From Bacteroidota bacterium (GTDB lineage: Bacteria > Bacteroidota > Bacteroidia > UKL13-3): a stretch of 64,000 nt of DNA. The stretch spans positions 1 through 64,000 of the forward strand of contig CANGVA010000013.1 of the NCBI GenBank assembly GCA_947457395.1. Direction: 5' to 3'. Under the pieces are notes generated by a model. It was not told the origin of the DNA. It was given only the letters and a program-made list of their open reading frames with translations, and ran no database searches. The stretch's first letter is position 1. Each line of letters begins with the position of its first letter. This document shows, piece by piece, positions 6,786-17,885 of the stretch. Made by a program: the position numbers and the translations under genes.

Positions 6786-9260
6786 ATGTCGTATGCCATA
6801 CAGGAAATAGTAGAAATTGTTCAGGGAAAGCTGATTCACCAATCTGTAGGCTTGGGTATTGCAGATAGGGTGGAGCATCTACTAATTGATTCAAGGAAAA
6901 TTGTTTACCCGGAAACCTCATTGTTTATTGCCATTAAAGGCGAACGCAATGACGGACATGCCTACCTAAAAGAGGTGTATGAACATGGGGTGCGTAATTT
7001 TTTAGTGCAGCATTTTACTGCTGAAACATTGTCGGCTGATGTAAATATTATTCAGGTGCCGGATGCACTGCTTGCCATGCAAACACTGGCAGCCCATCAT
7101 CGTAAGCGTTTTACTTATCCTGTTGTGGGCATTACAGGCAGCAACGGAAAAACCATTGTGAAGGAGTGGTTGTGTCAGCTACTGAAGGATGATGTAAACA
7201 TCGTACGTAACCCAAAAAGTTATAATTCACAGGTAGGTGTGCCGCTATCTGTTTGGCAAATGCAGGCTGCACACCAGCTGGGTGTTTTTGAAGCCGGAAT
7301 TTCTCAAAAAGGTGAGATGAGCAGACTTGAGAACATAATTAAACCTGATATTGGTATCTTTACATACCTGGGTGCGGCACACGATGAAGGTTTTCATTCC
7401 AGAAAAGAAAAACTGCACGAGAAACTACAACTGTTTAAAGATGCAGGTATGCTCATATACAGCCGAGATTATGAGGAAGTGGAGGAAGGAATTATTCAGT
7501 TTTTACCCAGACACCCTCAGCTGAAAACATTTACCTGGAGCCTGGCAGGCATTGCAGCCGATTGTAATTTTGATGCCGATATCAAATCTAACCATACCAT
7601 CATTAAATGGAAAAGAGGAGCTAACTTTTTAAGCGTTACCTTACCATTTACAGATGAGGCTTCCATTAGTAATGCCTGTTCATGTTTTGCATTTCTGGCT
7701 TCCGTTAACCGTTTGTCAACTGATGTGCTAAAAAGATTTGAGTCTTTGCAGGCCATAGAAATGCGGTTGCAATTAAAAGAAGGTAATAACAACTGTGTAT
7801 TGATTAACGACAGTTATAATGCAGATATCAATGCATTGCAAATAGCACTGGATTTTATGCATCAGCAAAGTGCGGGTTATGAAAAAACCGTTATTCTGTC
7901 AGATATCCTGCAGTCTGGTATTGCAGAGAAGGATTTGTATGAAAAGGTTGCGGCTTTATTGAGGCAGAAGGGAGTGAAGAACTTATGCTGTATTGGTCCT
8001 GTTATTTGCCGAAATAAGCATGTATTTGATGTGCATACCCGATTTTTTGAGTCAACAAAGGAGTTTATAGAGCAGTTTAAAAGTCTCGATTATGTCCATC
8101 AAATCATTTTAATAAAGGGTGCACGTGAATTTGGTTTTGAGAAAATAAGTGCATTGCTTGAAAAGCGTGTTCATGAAACCATCTTTGAAATTAATCTGAA
8201 TGCACTGGTGCATAACCTCAATGTGTATCGAAGACATATTGCTCCCGAGGTTAAACTTATGGGGATGGTTAAGGCATATAGTTATGGTGCCGGCAGTTAT
8301 GAAATAGCAAAAGTGCTTGAGTTTAATCGTGTTGATTACCTTACGGTGGCCTATGCAGATGAAGGAGTAGTATTGCGTAATGCCGGGATTAAATTACCAA
8401 TTATGGTAATGAATGCTGAAGCATCTGCATTTGATCAAATTCTAAAATACAATCTTGAACCAGAAATCTATAACTTTTATATTCTAGATCAACTCATCAA
8501 TGCCTGTGATGGTGAAGAAACAGGAATACATATTGAACTGGATTGCGGTATGAAAAGACTGGGATTTGATGAGGGCCGATTAGAGTTGCTCATCGAAACA
8601 CTGAAACAAAATCCAAACATCAGGGTAAAAAGTGTATTTGCTCATTTAGCTGCCAGTGAGGAGAAGAAGCATGATGAGTTTACTCATGAACAAATTTACC
8701 GCTTCAGGCAAATGAGTGATAAATTGATGACTGCGTTTGATTATCCGATACTGCGGCATATTCTGAATAGCAGTGGAATCATCCGTTTCCCGGATGCACA
8801 ATTTGAAATGGTAAGGTTGGGAATTGGGTTATATGGTATTGATCCTTCCGGAAAATTGCAGAAAGAGCTGCAACATATTGGCGTATTAAAAACCGTCATC
8901 TCTCAATTGAGGCAAATACAATCACACGAAACAGTTGGATATAGCAGGAAAGGCAGAGTTACCCGTGATACCATGATTGCTACAGTTGCTATTGGCTATG
9001 CCGATGGGCTTAACAGGAGATTAGGTAACGGCAAGGGCTATATGATGGTTAATGGTAAGCGTGCGCCCATTATTGGAAGTATTTGCATGGATATGACAAT
9101 GCTGGATGTAACTGATATTGTATGCAAGGAAGGGGATGAAGTAATTGTGTTTGGCAAGGAACCAAATATTTTGGACGTTGCAGATAAAATCGGTACTATA
9201 CCTTATGAGGTACTTACAGCAATTTCTCAGCGTGTTAAACGCGTATATTTTTGGGAATAA
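6786..9260 (+). CDS. bifunctional UDP-MurNAc-tripeptide:D-Ala-D-Ala ligase / alanine racemase
   Basis: An 824-residue fusion of two wall-precursor enzymes. Residues about 1-455 are MurF, which adds D-Ala-D-Ala to UDP-MurNAc-tripeptide; the ATP-binding loop GITGSNGKT and NPKSYNSQVGVPLSVW are clear. Residues about 462-824 are a PLP alanine racemase making D-Ala. K496 in MVKAYSYGAG is the PLP lysine, Y719 in VGYSRKG is the catalytic tyrosine, and Y738 in GYADG and ICMDM follow; the 19-residue spacing of the tyrosines matches characterised racemases. Both halves look intact. This fusion is a known Bacteroidota arrangement that couples D-Ala supply to its use. Confidence 0.95.
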   Translation: MSYAIQEIVEIVQGKLIHQSVGLGIADRVEHLLIDSRKIVYPETSLFIAIKGERNDGHAYLKEVYEHGVRNFLVQHFTAETLSADVNIIQVPDALLAMQTLAAHHRKRFTYPVVGITGSNGKTIVKEWLCQLLKDDVNIVRNPKSYNSQVGVPLSVWQMQAAHQLGVFEAGISQKGEMSRLENIIKPDIGIFTYLGAAHDEGFHSRKEKLHEKLQLFKDAGMLIYSRDYEEVEEGIIQFLPRHPQLKTFTWSLAGIAADCNFDADIKSNHTIIKWKRGANFLSVTLPFTDEASISNACSCFAFLASVNRLSTDVLKRFESLQAIEMRLQLKEGNNNCVLINDSYNADINALQIALDFMHQQSAGYEKTVILSDILQSGIAEKDLYEKVAALLRQKGVKNLCCIGPVICRNKHVFDVHTRFFESTKEFIEQFKSLDYVHQIILIKGAREFGFEKISALLEKRVHETIFEINLNALVHNLNVYRRHIAPEVKLMGMVKAYSYGAGSYEIAKVLEFNRVDYLTVAYADEGVVLRNAGIKLPIMVMNAEASAFDQILKYNLEPEIYNFYILDQLINACDGEETGIHIELDCGMKRLGFDEGRLELLIETLKQNPNIRVKSVFAHLAASEEKKHDEFTHEQIYRFRQMSDKLMTAFDYPILRHILNSSGIIRFPDAQFEMVRLGIGLYGIDPSGKLQKELQHIGVLKTVISQLRQIQSHETVGYSRKGRVTRDTMIATVAIGYADGLNRRLGNGKGYMMVNGKRAPIIGSICMDMTMLDVTDIVCKEGDEVIVFGKEPNILDVADKIGTIPYEVLTAISQRVKRVYFWE

Positions 9261-9342
9261 TTTGCGCTTGCTTCACTTAAGCTAAAAGACAAAAGAGGCG
9301 TGACAAAATTTGAATGTTGAATTGAAATAACTAATTCGCAAT

Positions 9343-9374
9343 AACAAGTTTTTCAATTTTTCAATCTTTCAATT
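9343..9374. repeat. short 8-bp tandem repeats at the 3' end of the alkB-like gene
   Basis: Degenerate 8-base units (TTTTTCAA twice, then TCTTTCAA and TTCTTCTA) run across the last codons and stop of the alkB-like gene. The protein tail RRIERLKN is encoded by them. Slippage here would change only the extreme C-terminus. Confidence 0.6.
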
Positions 9375-10372
9375 CTTCTATCCATCAGGCTAAACCATAA
9401 AGGCGGGATGGCTGCAACAAAAAATAAACCTGCATAACCACTGGGTAATTCAGGGCTGTTTTCATAACTACGTAAGGTATGATAAGGCTTTGATGCATAA
9501 GAATGGTGATCGGCATGCCGACTTAAATCTACTAGCAAGAAACGACTCACGGGAATATCACTTTGCCAACTGTGAATTTCGGTTACCCTTTCTTTCTCAT
9601 CTCGGCTTAAACCGTAATGTTCTATATAATTTACATACTCTAATAAAAAGTTAGCTACCAGACAATGTAATACGAATCCAAGGAGGGCAACGGGTCCAAG
9701 CCAATACCAGATGAACATATCAAACATCAAGTGTAGAACAACTTGTCTGATTACATAATGATTTAATGTCCAGATGGATTTACCCGCTTTGGTTAAGCGC
9801 TCATTTTCCAATTGCCATGCACCTTTTATCTGCCCCAAGCCACTACTTAAAAAGAATGCATATAAGCTTTGTCCTTTTTTTGCTGTAGCTGCATCCCTTG
9901 TAGTACCAACCCATTTGTGATGCACACGAAGATGTTCAACAAAGAAGTAGAAATTACCTGCAGTAAACAGGAGCCATCTGCCAAAAAACTGAATCATTTT
10001 TTCTTTGCGGTGAATAAACTCATGAGCAACTACAATAGCTGCCGATCCTGTGTTTACTCCCATACTAATTGCTGCACACCAAAGCCATATGCCTTGCAGA
10101 ATATCTGCGTAAATGCCGTAAAAATAACTAATGATACATAAGGCCTGCATAGGTAGATGCAGATACAGAATCAATTCCGGAAGTGAAGCATCTTTATCGC
10201 TGTGTGCATTGTCTTTAGCAGGCTTTAATAGCCATTCTGCTGCACCAAGAAAAACAAGTGAATACGCAAAATTCAGCAAACTCCACCAGCCTCCGGTAAG
10301 GTTACCATAAATTACCGCAAGGGCGGGAGTAATACTAAGTAGATAGGTTATATTTCTGTTAAATGGTTTCAC
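9353..10372 (-). CDS. AlkB-like integral-membrane alkane 1-monooxygenase
   Basis: Probable di-iron hydroxylase of the inner membrane that inserts oxygen into the terminal carbon of alkanes or similar hydrophobic chains, using electrons from rubredoxin. The 339 residues have about six membrane helices and all AlkB histidine boxes in order: HEFIHRK, EHLRVHHKWVGT, the AlkB-specific NYIEHYGL, and LSRHADHHSYASKPYHTL followed by ELPSGYAG. The HYG and SRHADHH boxes separate it from ordinary fatty-acid desaturases. No rubredoxin or rubredoxin reductase gene is adjacent, so its electron donor must be encoded elsewhere. True substrate unknown. Confidence 0.85.
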   Translation of the reverse strand: MKPFNRNITYLLSITPALAVIYGNLTGGWWSLLNFAYSLVFLGAAEWLLKPAKDNAHSDKDASLPELILYLHLPMQALCIISYFYGIYADILQGIWLWCAAISMGVNTGSAAIVVAHEFIHRKEKMIQFFGRWLLFTAGNFYFFVEHLRVHHKWVGTTRDAATAKKGQSLYAFFLSSGLGQIKGAWQLENERLTKAGKSIWTLNHYVIRQVVLHLMFDMFIWYWLGPVALLGFVLHCLVANFLLEYVNYIEHYGLSRDEKERVTEIHSWQSDIPVSRFLLVDLSRHADHHSYASKPYHTLRSYENSPELPSGYAGLFFVAAIPPLWFSLMDRRIERLKN

Positions 10373-10448
10373 CGTTATTTCATCAAATTAAGGGAAGTTT
10401 TCTGGTAAAACAATCTTTTCTGAAAAGCCACTTACAAAACCAGGCTTA

Positions 10449-11951
10449 TTACCAGATAACACTGCATCTGTTAAGAAACTCAACAGATTGTTCTATATCC
10501 ATATAAAGAGCTCTATCGTCAGTAATAAAAGGAACTTTCTCTCTATAATTGGCTATCAGTTTTTCTAAATGTGGTGATGTTTTTTTGGGTCTCCTGAATT
10601 CAAGTGCCTGCGATGCATTCAGTAATTCTATGGCAAGAATGCGCTGCAAATTATTGATTACCTTGTAGCACTTGGTTGCTGCGTTGGCACCCATACTCAC
10701 ATGATCTTCTTGCCCGTTGCTGCTAACAATACTATCTACCGAAGCCGGGGTGCAAAACTGTTTGTTTTGGCTAACGATAGATGCAGCTGTATATTGTGGT
10801 ATCATGAGTCCGGAATTTAAGCCCGGATTTGATACCAGAAATGGTGGCAATCCGCGCTGACCGGAAATCAATTGATATGTTCTTCTTTCCGAAATACTGC
10901 CTAATTCAGCGCAGGCAATGGCTAAATAATCCAATATTAAAGCCAACGGTTGCCCATGAAAATTTCCTCCTGAAAGTATTAAATCATGTTCCGGAAATAC
11001 ATTTGGGTTATCGGTAACAGAATTTATTTCAGTGTGAACCACCTGCTGAGCAAATGCGATGGTATCCTTGCTTGCACCATGCACTTGCGGTATGCATCTA
11101 AAGGCATACGGATCCTGTACTTGTGTTTTTTCAGTTGCTGCAATTTCACTATCCTGCAAGCATGCCAGTATTTCCTGTGCTGTATGTACCTGACCTTTAT
11201 GATGACGGATTAAGTGTAATGCCGGATGAAACGGATCAAGACGGCAATCAAACGCATCCACCGATAGTGCAGCAATTTTATCTGCAAAGGTTGCCAGTTT
11301 ATTTGCACGCATCACGCACCAAACAGCAAATGCACTCATAAATTGTGTGCCGTTTATTAATGCAAGACCTTCTTTGGATTTTAAAGCCACCGGTGAGAGC
11401 TGATGTCTTTTTAGTAGTATTTCAGCAGCCACTTTTTTCCATTCACCCTGCTGTTCATCCCACACTTCGCCTGCGCCAAGCAGGGGTAAACAGAGGTGCG
11501 CCAAAGGAGCAAGATCACCACTGGCACCCAATGAGCCCTGCTCATAAACTACAGGTAAAATATCCAGATTAAAGAAATCTATTAATCTTTCAACTGTTTG
11601 CAATTGCACGGCACTATGGCCATAGGCAAGTGATTGTATTTTTAGGAGCAGCATGAGTTTAACCACTTCACGCGGAACTGTATCACCAGTGCCACAAGCA
11701 TGAGATAACAGCAGGTTCTTTTGTAATAACTCCAGGTCATTGTTTCCGATTTTTGTGTGATGTAATGCACCAAAACCGGTATTGATTCCATAAATCGGCT
11801 CCTGATTTTTTGCCAGTTTATCATCCAAATAGTTGCGGCAGGCATTTATCCTATGAATGGAATCCTGTGATAAACGAATGCTTTTTTTCTCCTTTATGAT
11901 GTGTTCAATATCATGAAAGGAAAGTTGATGATGTATCTCGTATATGCTCAT
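10449..11951 (-). CDS. hutH: histidine ammonia-lyase
   Basis: Converts L-histidine to urocanate and ammonia, the first step of histidine degradation. The 500-residue protein contains the ASG tripeptide that cyclises to the MIO cofactor (GSLGASGDLAPLAHL), plus INGTQFM, SGGNFHGQPLA and the conserved stretch around SSNGQEDHVSMG. The length is typical. It lies 21 bases after hisS on the same strand, so the two are probably co-transcribed. No other hut genes (hutU, hutI) are visible here. Confidence 0.95.
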   Translation of the reverse strand: MSIYEIHHQLSFHDIEHIIKEKKSIRLSQDSIHRINACRNYLDDKLAKNQEPIYGINTGFGALHHTKIGNNDLELLQKNLLLSHACGTGDTVPREVVKLMLLLKIQSLAYGHSAVQLQTVERLIDFFNLDILPVVYEQGSLGASGDLAPLAHLCLPLLGAGEVWDEQQGEWKKVAAEILLKRHQLSPVALKSKEGLALINGTQFMSAFAVWCVMRANKLATFADKIAALSVDAFDCRLDPFHPALHLIRHHKGQVHTAQEILACLQDSEIAATEKTQVQDPYAFRCIPQVHGASKDTIAFAQQVVHTEINSVTDNPNVFPEHDLILSGGNFHGQPLALILDYLAIACAELGSISERRTYQLISGQRGLPPFLVSNPGLNSGLMIPQYTAASIVSQNKQFCTPASVDSIVSSNGQEDHVSMGANAATKCYKVINNLQRILAIELLNASQALEFRRPKKTSPHLEKLIANYREKVPFITDDRALYMDIEQSVEFLNRCSVIW

Positions 11952-11972
11952 AAATATAGGTGCACTTCTATT

Positions 11973-13730
11973 CTAATTCAATTGCAGATAGTGAACAATT
12001 TCTTCAAGCGAAAGTTCATGCTGGGTACCTTTCGTAAGGTTTTTTAGTACAGCCTTCCCGGATTTCATTTCATTCTCACCAATAATTACTGCATAGGGAA
12101 TATGCAACGCGTTGGCATAATCCAGTTGTTTGCCTATTTTTTTTGTTATATCCGGGTAAACTTCAGTTGCAATATTGTTTGCTCTTAATAATGCGGCACC
12201 TCTCAATGCATATTCCTGCGTTGCCTTATCAAAATAACAGCAGAGCACCTTGGTTTCACAGGCCTTTAGCGTATCAGGAAACAGGTTGAGTTCCTCCATC
12301 ACGTCATACATGCGATCCAGGCCGAAAGAGATACCAACACCTGATACATCTGGTAAGCCAAATATACCCGTAAGGTTATCATAACGTCCGCCACCACCTA
12401 TGCTGGATTTGAGCGTGCCTGCAGTTGCAACCACTTCAAAAATAGCACCGGTGTAGTAGGAGAGACCACGCGCCAAAGAGAAATCGGTTGATAAGTTGAT
12501 TGTTCCATTGGGTATTGAATGAATGTTGGAAATGATGAATTCAAGTTCCTCTATTCCTCTTAAGCCTTCTGCAGAATTATTAAGTTTCGATTTTAATTCT
12601 TGCAGTTGTGCGTTGCCTTCTGTTTTTAGGATGTCAAACAAAAGTTGTATTTCGTTAGCTGTAAATCCATGATTATTGAGTTCTTTTTTCACACCTTCTT
12701 CACCCACTTTATCCAATTTGTCAATGGCAACGGCAATCGTGTTCATGTATTCAATTCCTTTAACCACTTCGGCAATACCGGCCAGCACTTTTCTATTGTT
12801 GATTTTGATTTGGTACGGAATTCCCAATTCATGAAAAGCTTCGGCATAGATTTGAATCAAATCAATTTCATTTAACAAGCTTTTGCTTCCAATAATATCT
12901 GCATCACATTGCCAGAACTCCCTGTAGCGACCTTTCTGTGGCCTGTCGGCTCTCCATACAGGCTGCATCTGGTATCTTTTAAATGGAAACATAATCTCAT
13001 TTCGGTTCATTACAATAAACCTTGCAAAGGGCACGGTTAAGTCATAACGGAGTCCTTTTTCTGTAATATAGTTATTAAGTTCTTTTGATGTGAGTGTACT
13101 CAATCTTTTGCGAGTATCTTTTAATTCAGATATAATCTCTAGTGATATTTTATTTAAGTATGCTTCTTGAAATTCTTTAAAATATAATTTAAACGTAGAC
13201 TCATCATCTGATAGTTTTAAATTAGACTTTAAAATAAGTTTATAAATATTTTTTGCTAAGGTTTTTTTCTCTTTCTTTAGATAACTTAATACGGAATTTG
13301 ACAATCTAGACTTAGAACTGGTGGAATTTATTTCATCTCCTTTATATTTAGAGATGAAACTATCAATGAAGGATCTTATATTTTCTTCAGATATTTCATT
13401 AATAACATTAGGATTAATTACATTTCTAATTATTCCTTGCACGTTTTCAGTTAAATTGTTTTGTATCTCTATACTATTCTCAGGAATGAGATTTCTTTTT
13501 GCCTTTTCAAAATACTCTCCCGAATCAATTACCCTAAATAGTAACTGATCACCTTCGTCACCGTATTTACCTTCCAAAGTAGCAAGGTTTTCCATTGCAG
13601 GCGTTTCAATAGGCATAAAACCATATTTTTTGAAAACCCGTTCAATGGTTTGCAGCATATATTTTCTGCGCTGCACCTGCAGCGGTCCAAAATCACGTGT
13701 GCCTTTAGGCAATGTTGGTTTATTGCTCAT
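11973..13730 (-). CDS. hisS: histidine--tRNA ligase with a large AT-rich insertion
   Basis: Class II synthetase charging tRNA-His. The core is intact: motif 1 region (GTRDFGPLQVQRRKYM), motif 2 and histidine site (GLRYDLTVPFAR, QPVWRADRPQKGRYREFWQCD), the second histidine motif (ARGLSYYTGAIFEV), motif 3 (GVGISFGLDRM) and a C-terminal anticodon domain. At 585 residues it is roughly 120-130 longer than usual. The extra part is residues about 78-212, between FRVIDSGEYFEKA and TSKELNNYITEKG. It is rich in K, N, I, S and E and encoded by DNA of only about 18-28% G+C. No intein motifs are visible. Confidence 0.93.
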   Translation of the reverse strand: MSNKPTLPKGTRDFGPLQVQRRKYMLQTIERVFKKYGFMPIETPAMENLATLEGKYGDEGDQLLFRVIDSGEYFEKAKRNLIPENSIEIQNNLTENVQGIIRNVINPNVINEISEENIRSFIDSFISKYKGDEINSTSSKSRLSNSVLSYLKKEKKTLAKNIYKLILKSNLKLSDDESTFKLYFKEFQEAYLNKISLEIISELKDTRKRLSTLTSKELNNYITEKGLRYDLTVPFARFIVMNRNEIMFPFKRYQMQPVWRADRPQKGRYREFWQCDADIIGSKSLLNEIDLIQIYAEAFHELGIPYQIKINNRKVLAGIAEVVKGIEYMNTIAVAIDKLDKVGEEGVKKELNNHGFTANEIQLLFDILKTEGNAQLQELKSKLNNSAEGLRGIEELEFIISNIHSIPNGTINLSTDFSLARGLSYYTGAIFEVVATAGTLKSSIGGGGRYDNLTGIFGLPDVSGVGISFGLDRMYDVMEELNLFPDTLKACETKVLCCYFDKATQEYALRGAALLRANNIATEVYPDITKKIGKQLDYANALHIPYAVIIGENEMKSGKAVLKNLTKGTQHELSLEEIVHYLQLN

Positions 13731-13913
13731 TTCTACAGGAAGCGAAAATAAACGTTTAGGTGAATCAATTAATCATTTTCTGAAAAAATAGGCGGAAAGC
13801 ATCTGTTTGCAATTGTTAAAAGGATTTGGCCTTCCTTAATACCAGACAACTGTTACCTCTTTTGTTAGTACAATTAACATGTTTTTTAATGGCAGCGCCA
13901 GGCCATTTGGCTT

Positions 13914-15077
13914 TTATGAGTGGCTGTTTATTTCCAATGCTGCATCCAGATATACAAAAATATCTTCCGGTAACTCATCTCCTGCTTTGGGTGCGCGCTT
14001 ATGGCCATAACGTACTACAATCATCTTGAGTGAGGGAATTGCAAATACATACTGACCTCTGATACCACGCATGTAGAAGATGGGGTGCCCCTTGTGTTCC
14101 ATCAGCCACCATTGGAAACCGTATTTTTGATTGGGCTTGCCTTCTCTGTCAACCAGATTAGCCGGCTTTATCGTTTCAGCAACATATGCAGAGTCGATTA
14201 TTTGATGGCCATCCCATTTTCCATGTTGCATCATGAGTTTGGCAAGTCTGGCAAAATCACGGGCATTGGTATACCAGCAGCAGCTTACTTTTTCCATACC
14301 TTGCTCATCTGTGCTCCAGAAAGCAGTCTTTTCTGCGCCAATGGGTTTCCAAAGTTTTTCTGTGGCGTAGGCTGCAACGGTTTTACCTGTTACTTTTTTC
14401 AGTATCATGCCCAGTAGTTGGGTGTCGCCACCCTTGTAATGCCAAACTTTTCCGGGTGTAGTTACCACATCTGCTTTAAGTGTAAGTGTGTTTACATCCG
14501 GTCCGTAATAAGATTCTGCAGGCCATGCAAGCGGACTCACATAATCTTCTTTAAAATCAAGGCCACTGCTCATGGTAAGCAAATGCCTGATGGTAATCTT
14601 GCTTTTTTCACCGGTTGTAAAATCCGGTAAATAATTGCCAACGGGTTCGTCTATGCTTTTTATTAATCCATCTGTAAGTGCACATCCGATGAGCATACCT
14701 GTTATACTCTTGGCCATAGAAAAAGAGTTGGCCACACTTGATGAATCATAATTGTTCCAATATTGCTCATATAGCAAGCTATCATTTTTTATAACAAGCA
14801 AAGCAACGGTTTCATAGTAGTTTATTTTAGCTGAAATAGCACTGTCTATGGATGACTGATTATAGGATGCCGAATAGGGCCAGGGCTTGGCAGAATCAGC
14901 CTTAACTTCATGAAAGGGAAATGCGTTAACCTCATCAATATCGGGTCCCATTTTGCCGCTGAAAATAGTCATGGCTAAAACCTTGTTTACATAAGTATTA
15001 CCGGTGGCAAGCAACGCCATTTCTAGTAACAGGATAAGAAGGATGAGGCCGATGCCAATTCGTTTGAGTATCTTCAT
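13914..15077 (-). CDS. serine hydrolase of the beta-lactamase (class C)/D-peptidase fold
   Basis: A 387-residue protein with an N-terminal membrane anchor or signal segment (LIGIGLILLILLLEMALLAT). The catalytic SxxK is in FSMAKSITGM (about residue 143) and the YxN-type second motif is YTNARDFARL. The region KYGFQWWLMEHKG would hold the third motif in a changed form. Such proteins include esterases, D-aminopeptidases and penicillin-binding-like enzymes, and a resistance role is not implied. It acts outside the inner membrane. It lies between hisS and the groESL terminator on the same strand. Confidence 0.85.
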   Translation of the reverse strand: MKILKRIGIGLILLILLLEMALLATGNTYVNKVLAMTIFSGKMGPDIDEVNAFPFHEVKADSAKPWPYSASYNQSSIDSAISAKINYYETVALLVIKNDSLLYEQYWNNYDSSSVANSFSMAKSITGMLIGCALTDGLIKSIDEPVGNYLPDFTTGEKSKITIRHLLTMSSGLDFKEDYVSPLAWPAESYYGPDVNTLTLKADVVTTPGKVWHYKGGDTQLLGMILKKVTGKTVAAYATEKLWKPIGAEKTAFWSTDEQGMEKVSCCWYTNARDFARLAKLMMQHGKWDGHQIIDSAYVAETIKPANLVDREGKPNQKYGFQWWLMEHKGHPIFYMRGIRGQYVFAIPSLKMIVVRYGHKRAPKAGDELPEDIFVYLDAALEINSHS

Positions 15078-15115
15078 ATCTACAACATTAGTAAAATTTC
15101 AAAACAGATGGATGT

Positions 15116-15151
15116 AAAAAAAAAGCCTGAATCATTAAGACCCAGGCTTTT
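15116..15151 (-). terminator. intrinsic terminator of groESL
   Basis: On the minus strand AAAAGCCTG and CAGGCTTTT (plus-strand arms 15121-15129 and 15143-15151) form a 9-bp stem followed by a long T-run, just after the groL stop. Confidence 0.85.
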
Positions 15152-15173
15152 CTGAAAGTGTGTTTTTTTAGGT

Positions 15174-16829
<1,656 letters not shown>

Positions 16830-16842
16830 TTAGTGAAAGGGA

Positions 16843-17118
16843 TTAAATAATTGCGAAAATGTCTGACTCACGCATAATCAGATATTCTTTGCCTTCAATG
16901 GTAATTTCGGTTCCGGCATATTTGCCATACAGAACGGTATCACCGGCTTTAACGGTCATGGGCTCATCTTTTTTGCCATTTCCGGCTGCCACTACTTTAC
17001 CTCTTTGAGGCTTTTCTTTAGCTGTGTCAGGAATAATGATTCCTCCAACTGTTTTCTCTTCTGCAGGAGCAGGTTCAACCAGAACCCTGTCTGCTAATGG
17101 TTTAAGACTTACTGCCAT
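16843..17118 (-). CDS. groS: co-chaperonin GroES (10 kDa)
   Basis: Lid of the GroEL chamber. The 91-residue protein starts [16 protein letters not shown], with the mobile loop [19 protein letters not shown] and a C-terminal [14 protein letters not shown] longer open frame extends to 17286, but its N-terminal part has no GroES similarity, so the ATG at 17116-17118 is taken. A -7 box TATGTTTG on the minus strand (17223-17230) would give a leader of about 100 bases; no good -33 box accompanies it. Confidence 0.96.
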   Translation of the reverse strand: MAVSLKPLADRVLVEPAPAEEKTVGGIIIPDTAKEKPQRGKVVAAGNGKKDEPMTVKAGDTVLYGKYAGTEITIEGKEYLIMRESDIFAII

Positions 17119-17298
17119 AGTTATTATGTGTTGTTTAAAGTTTAATAATGAATAATCATGCGTTTTTTGGTTATCAGAACTTATGCCAATGCATAAATGC
17201 TGACACTTTTTCGCAAGGGCGGCAAACATAAGCCGAAAATTTGGCAATAGCGGCTGACAAAAAAGAATTTTTATGTGGCACTGCAACCCAAAGTGGGC

Positions 17299-17306
17299 TA
17301 TATTTG
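17299..17306 (+). promoter_or_regulatory. -7 promoter element of the ECF sigma gene
   Basis: TATATTTG at 17299-17306 lies 15 bases before the ATG at 17322. No TTG is present at the usual -33 position, so this may be a weak or alternative-sigma promoter. Confidence 0.5.
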
Positions 17307-17321
17307 ACTTAACCAGTAATC

Positions 17322-17885
17322 ATGGCATGGAGAGAACAGGATGTAATTAAGGGCTGTATTGAAGGTAATAGATTGTACCAAAGACAGTTGTATGAACATT
17401 TTGCCTCAAAAATGTTAGGTGTTTGCATGCGTTATGCAAAGGATAGGGCAGAGGCAGAGGATATGTTGCAGGAAGGATTTATAAAGGTTTTTAACAATAT
17501 CTCTCGGTTTAAATTTGAAGGCAGTTTTGAGGGGTGGGTTCGCAGAATCATGGTTTTTACAGCCATTAACTTTTTTAAACACCGAAGCCGCAAGTTTCAG
17601 GAGGATTTGGATGTAACAGGTTATGATGCGGTTTATTCGGATGATGTTATTTCCAAAATATCTTTAAAGGAAATTGTTCTGCTCATACAGCAAATGCCGG
17701 AGGGTTACCGCATGATCTTTAACCTGTATGCCGTAGAAGGTTATACCCATAAGGAAATTGCCCAAATGCTGGGTATTGCCGAAGGAACATCCAAATCACA
17801 GTATGCAAGAGCCAGGCAGTTTATGCAGGCTGCACTTGCCAAACATTATCAAATATTAAATGAGCCTTTTCAGGAACCGAAATAA
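17322..17885 (+). CDS. ECF-type RNA polymerase sigma factor
   Basis: A 187-residue sigma-70 family factor with region 2 (YAKDRAEAEDMLQEGFIKVF, then FEGSFEGWVRRIMVFTAINF) and region 4 (EIVLLIQQMPEGYRMIFNLYAVEGYTHKEIA spans the helix-turn-helix). Regions 1.1 and 3 are absent, as in ECF factors. The downstream gene overlaps it by 26 bases and encodes a matching anti-sigma-like membrane protein, so the pair probably forms a signal-transduction module that senses the envelope. Confidence 0.93.
   Translation: MAWREQDVIKGCIEGNRLYQRQLYEHFASKMLGVCMRYAKDRAEAEDMLQEGFIKVFNNISRFKFEGSFEGWVRRIMVFTAINFFKHRSRKFQEDLDVTGYDAVYSDDVISKISLKEIVLLIQQMPEGYRMIFNLYAVEGYTHKEIAQMLGIAEGTSKSQYARARQFMQAALAKHYQILNEPFQEPK

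Noticed and set aside
6786-9260. MurF-alanine racemase fusion as a novelty
   Set aside because: The fusion is intact and already known as a common arrangement in Bacteroidota.
9353-10372. Fatty-acid desaturase
   Set aside because: The AlkB-specific NYIEHYGL and SRHADHH...ELPSGY boxes are present, which ordinary desaturases lack.
13090-13495. Intein in HisS
   Set aside because: There is no Cys/Ser at a splice start, no terminal HN followed by C/S/T, and no endonuclease blocks; the segment is low complexity.
13914-15077. True antibiotic-resistance beta-lactamase
   Set aside because: Only the fold and SxxK/YxN motifs are visible. Many esterases and peptidases share them, and the third motif is not a standard KTG.
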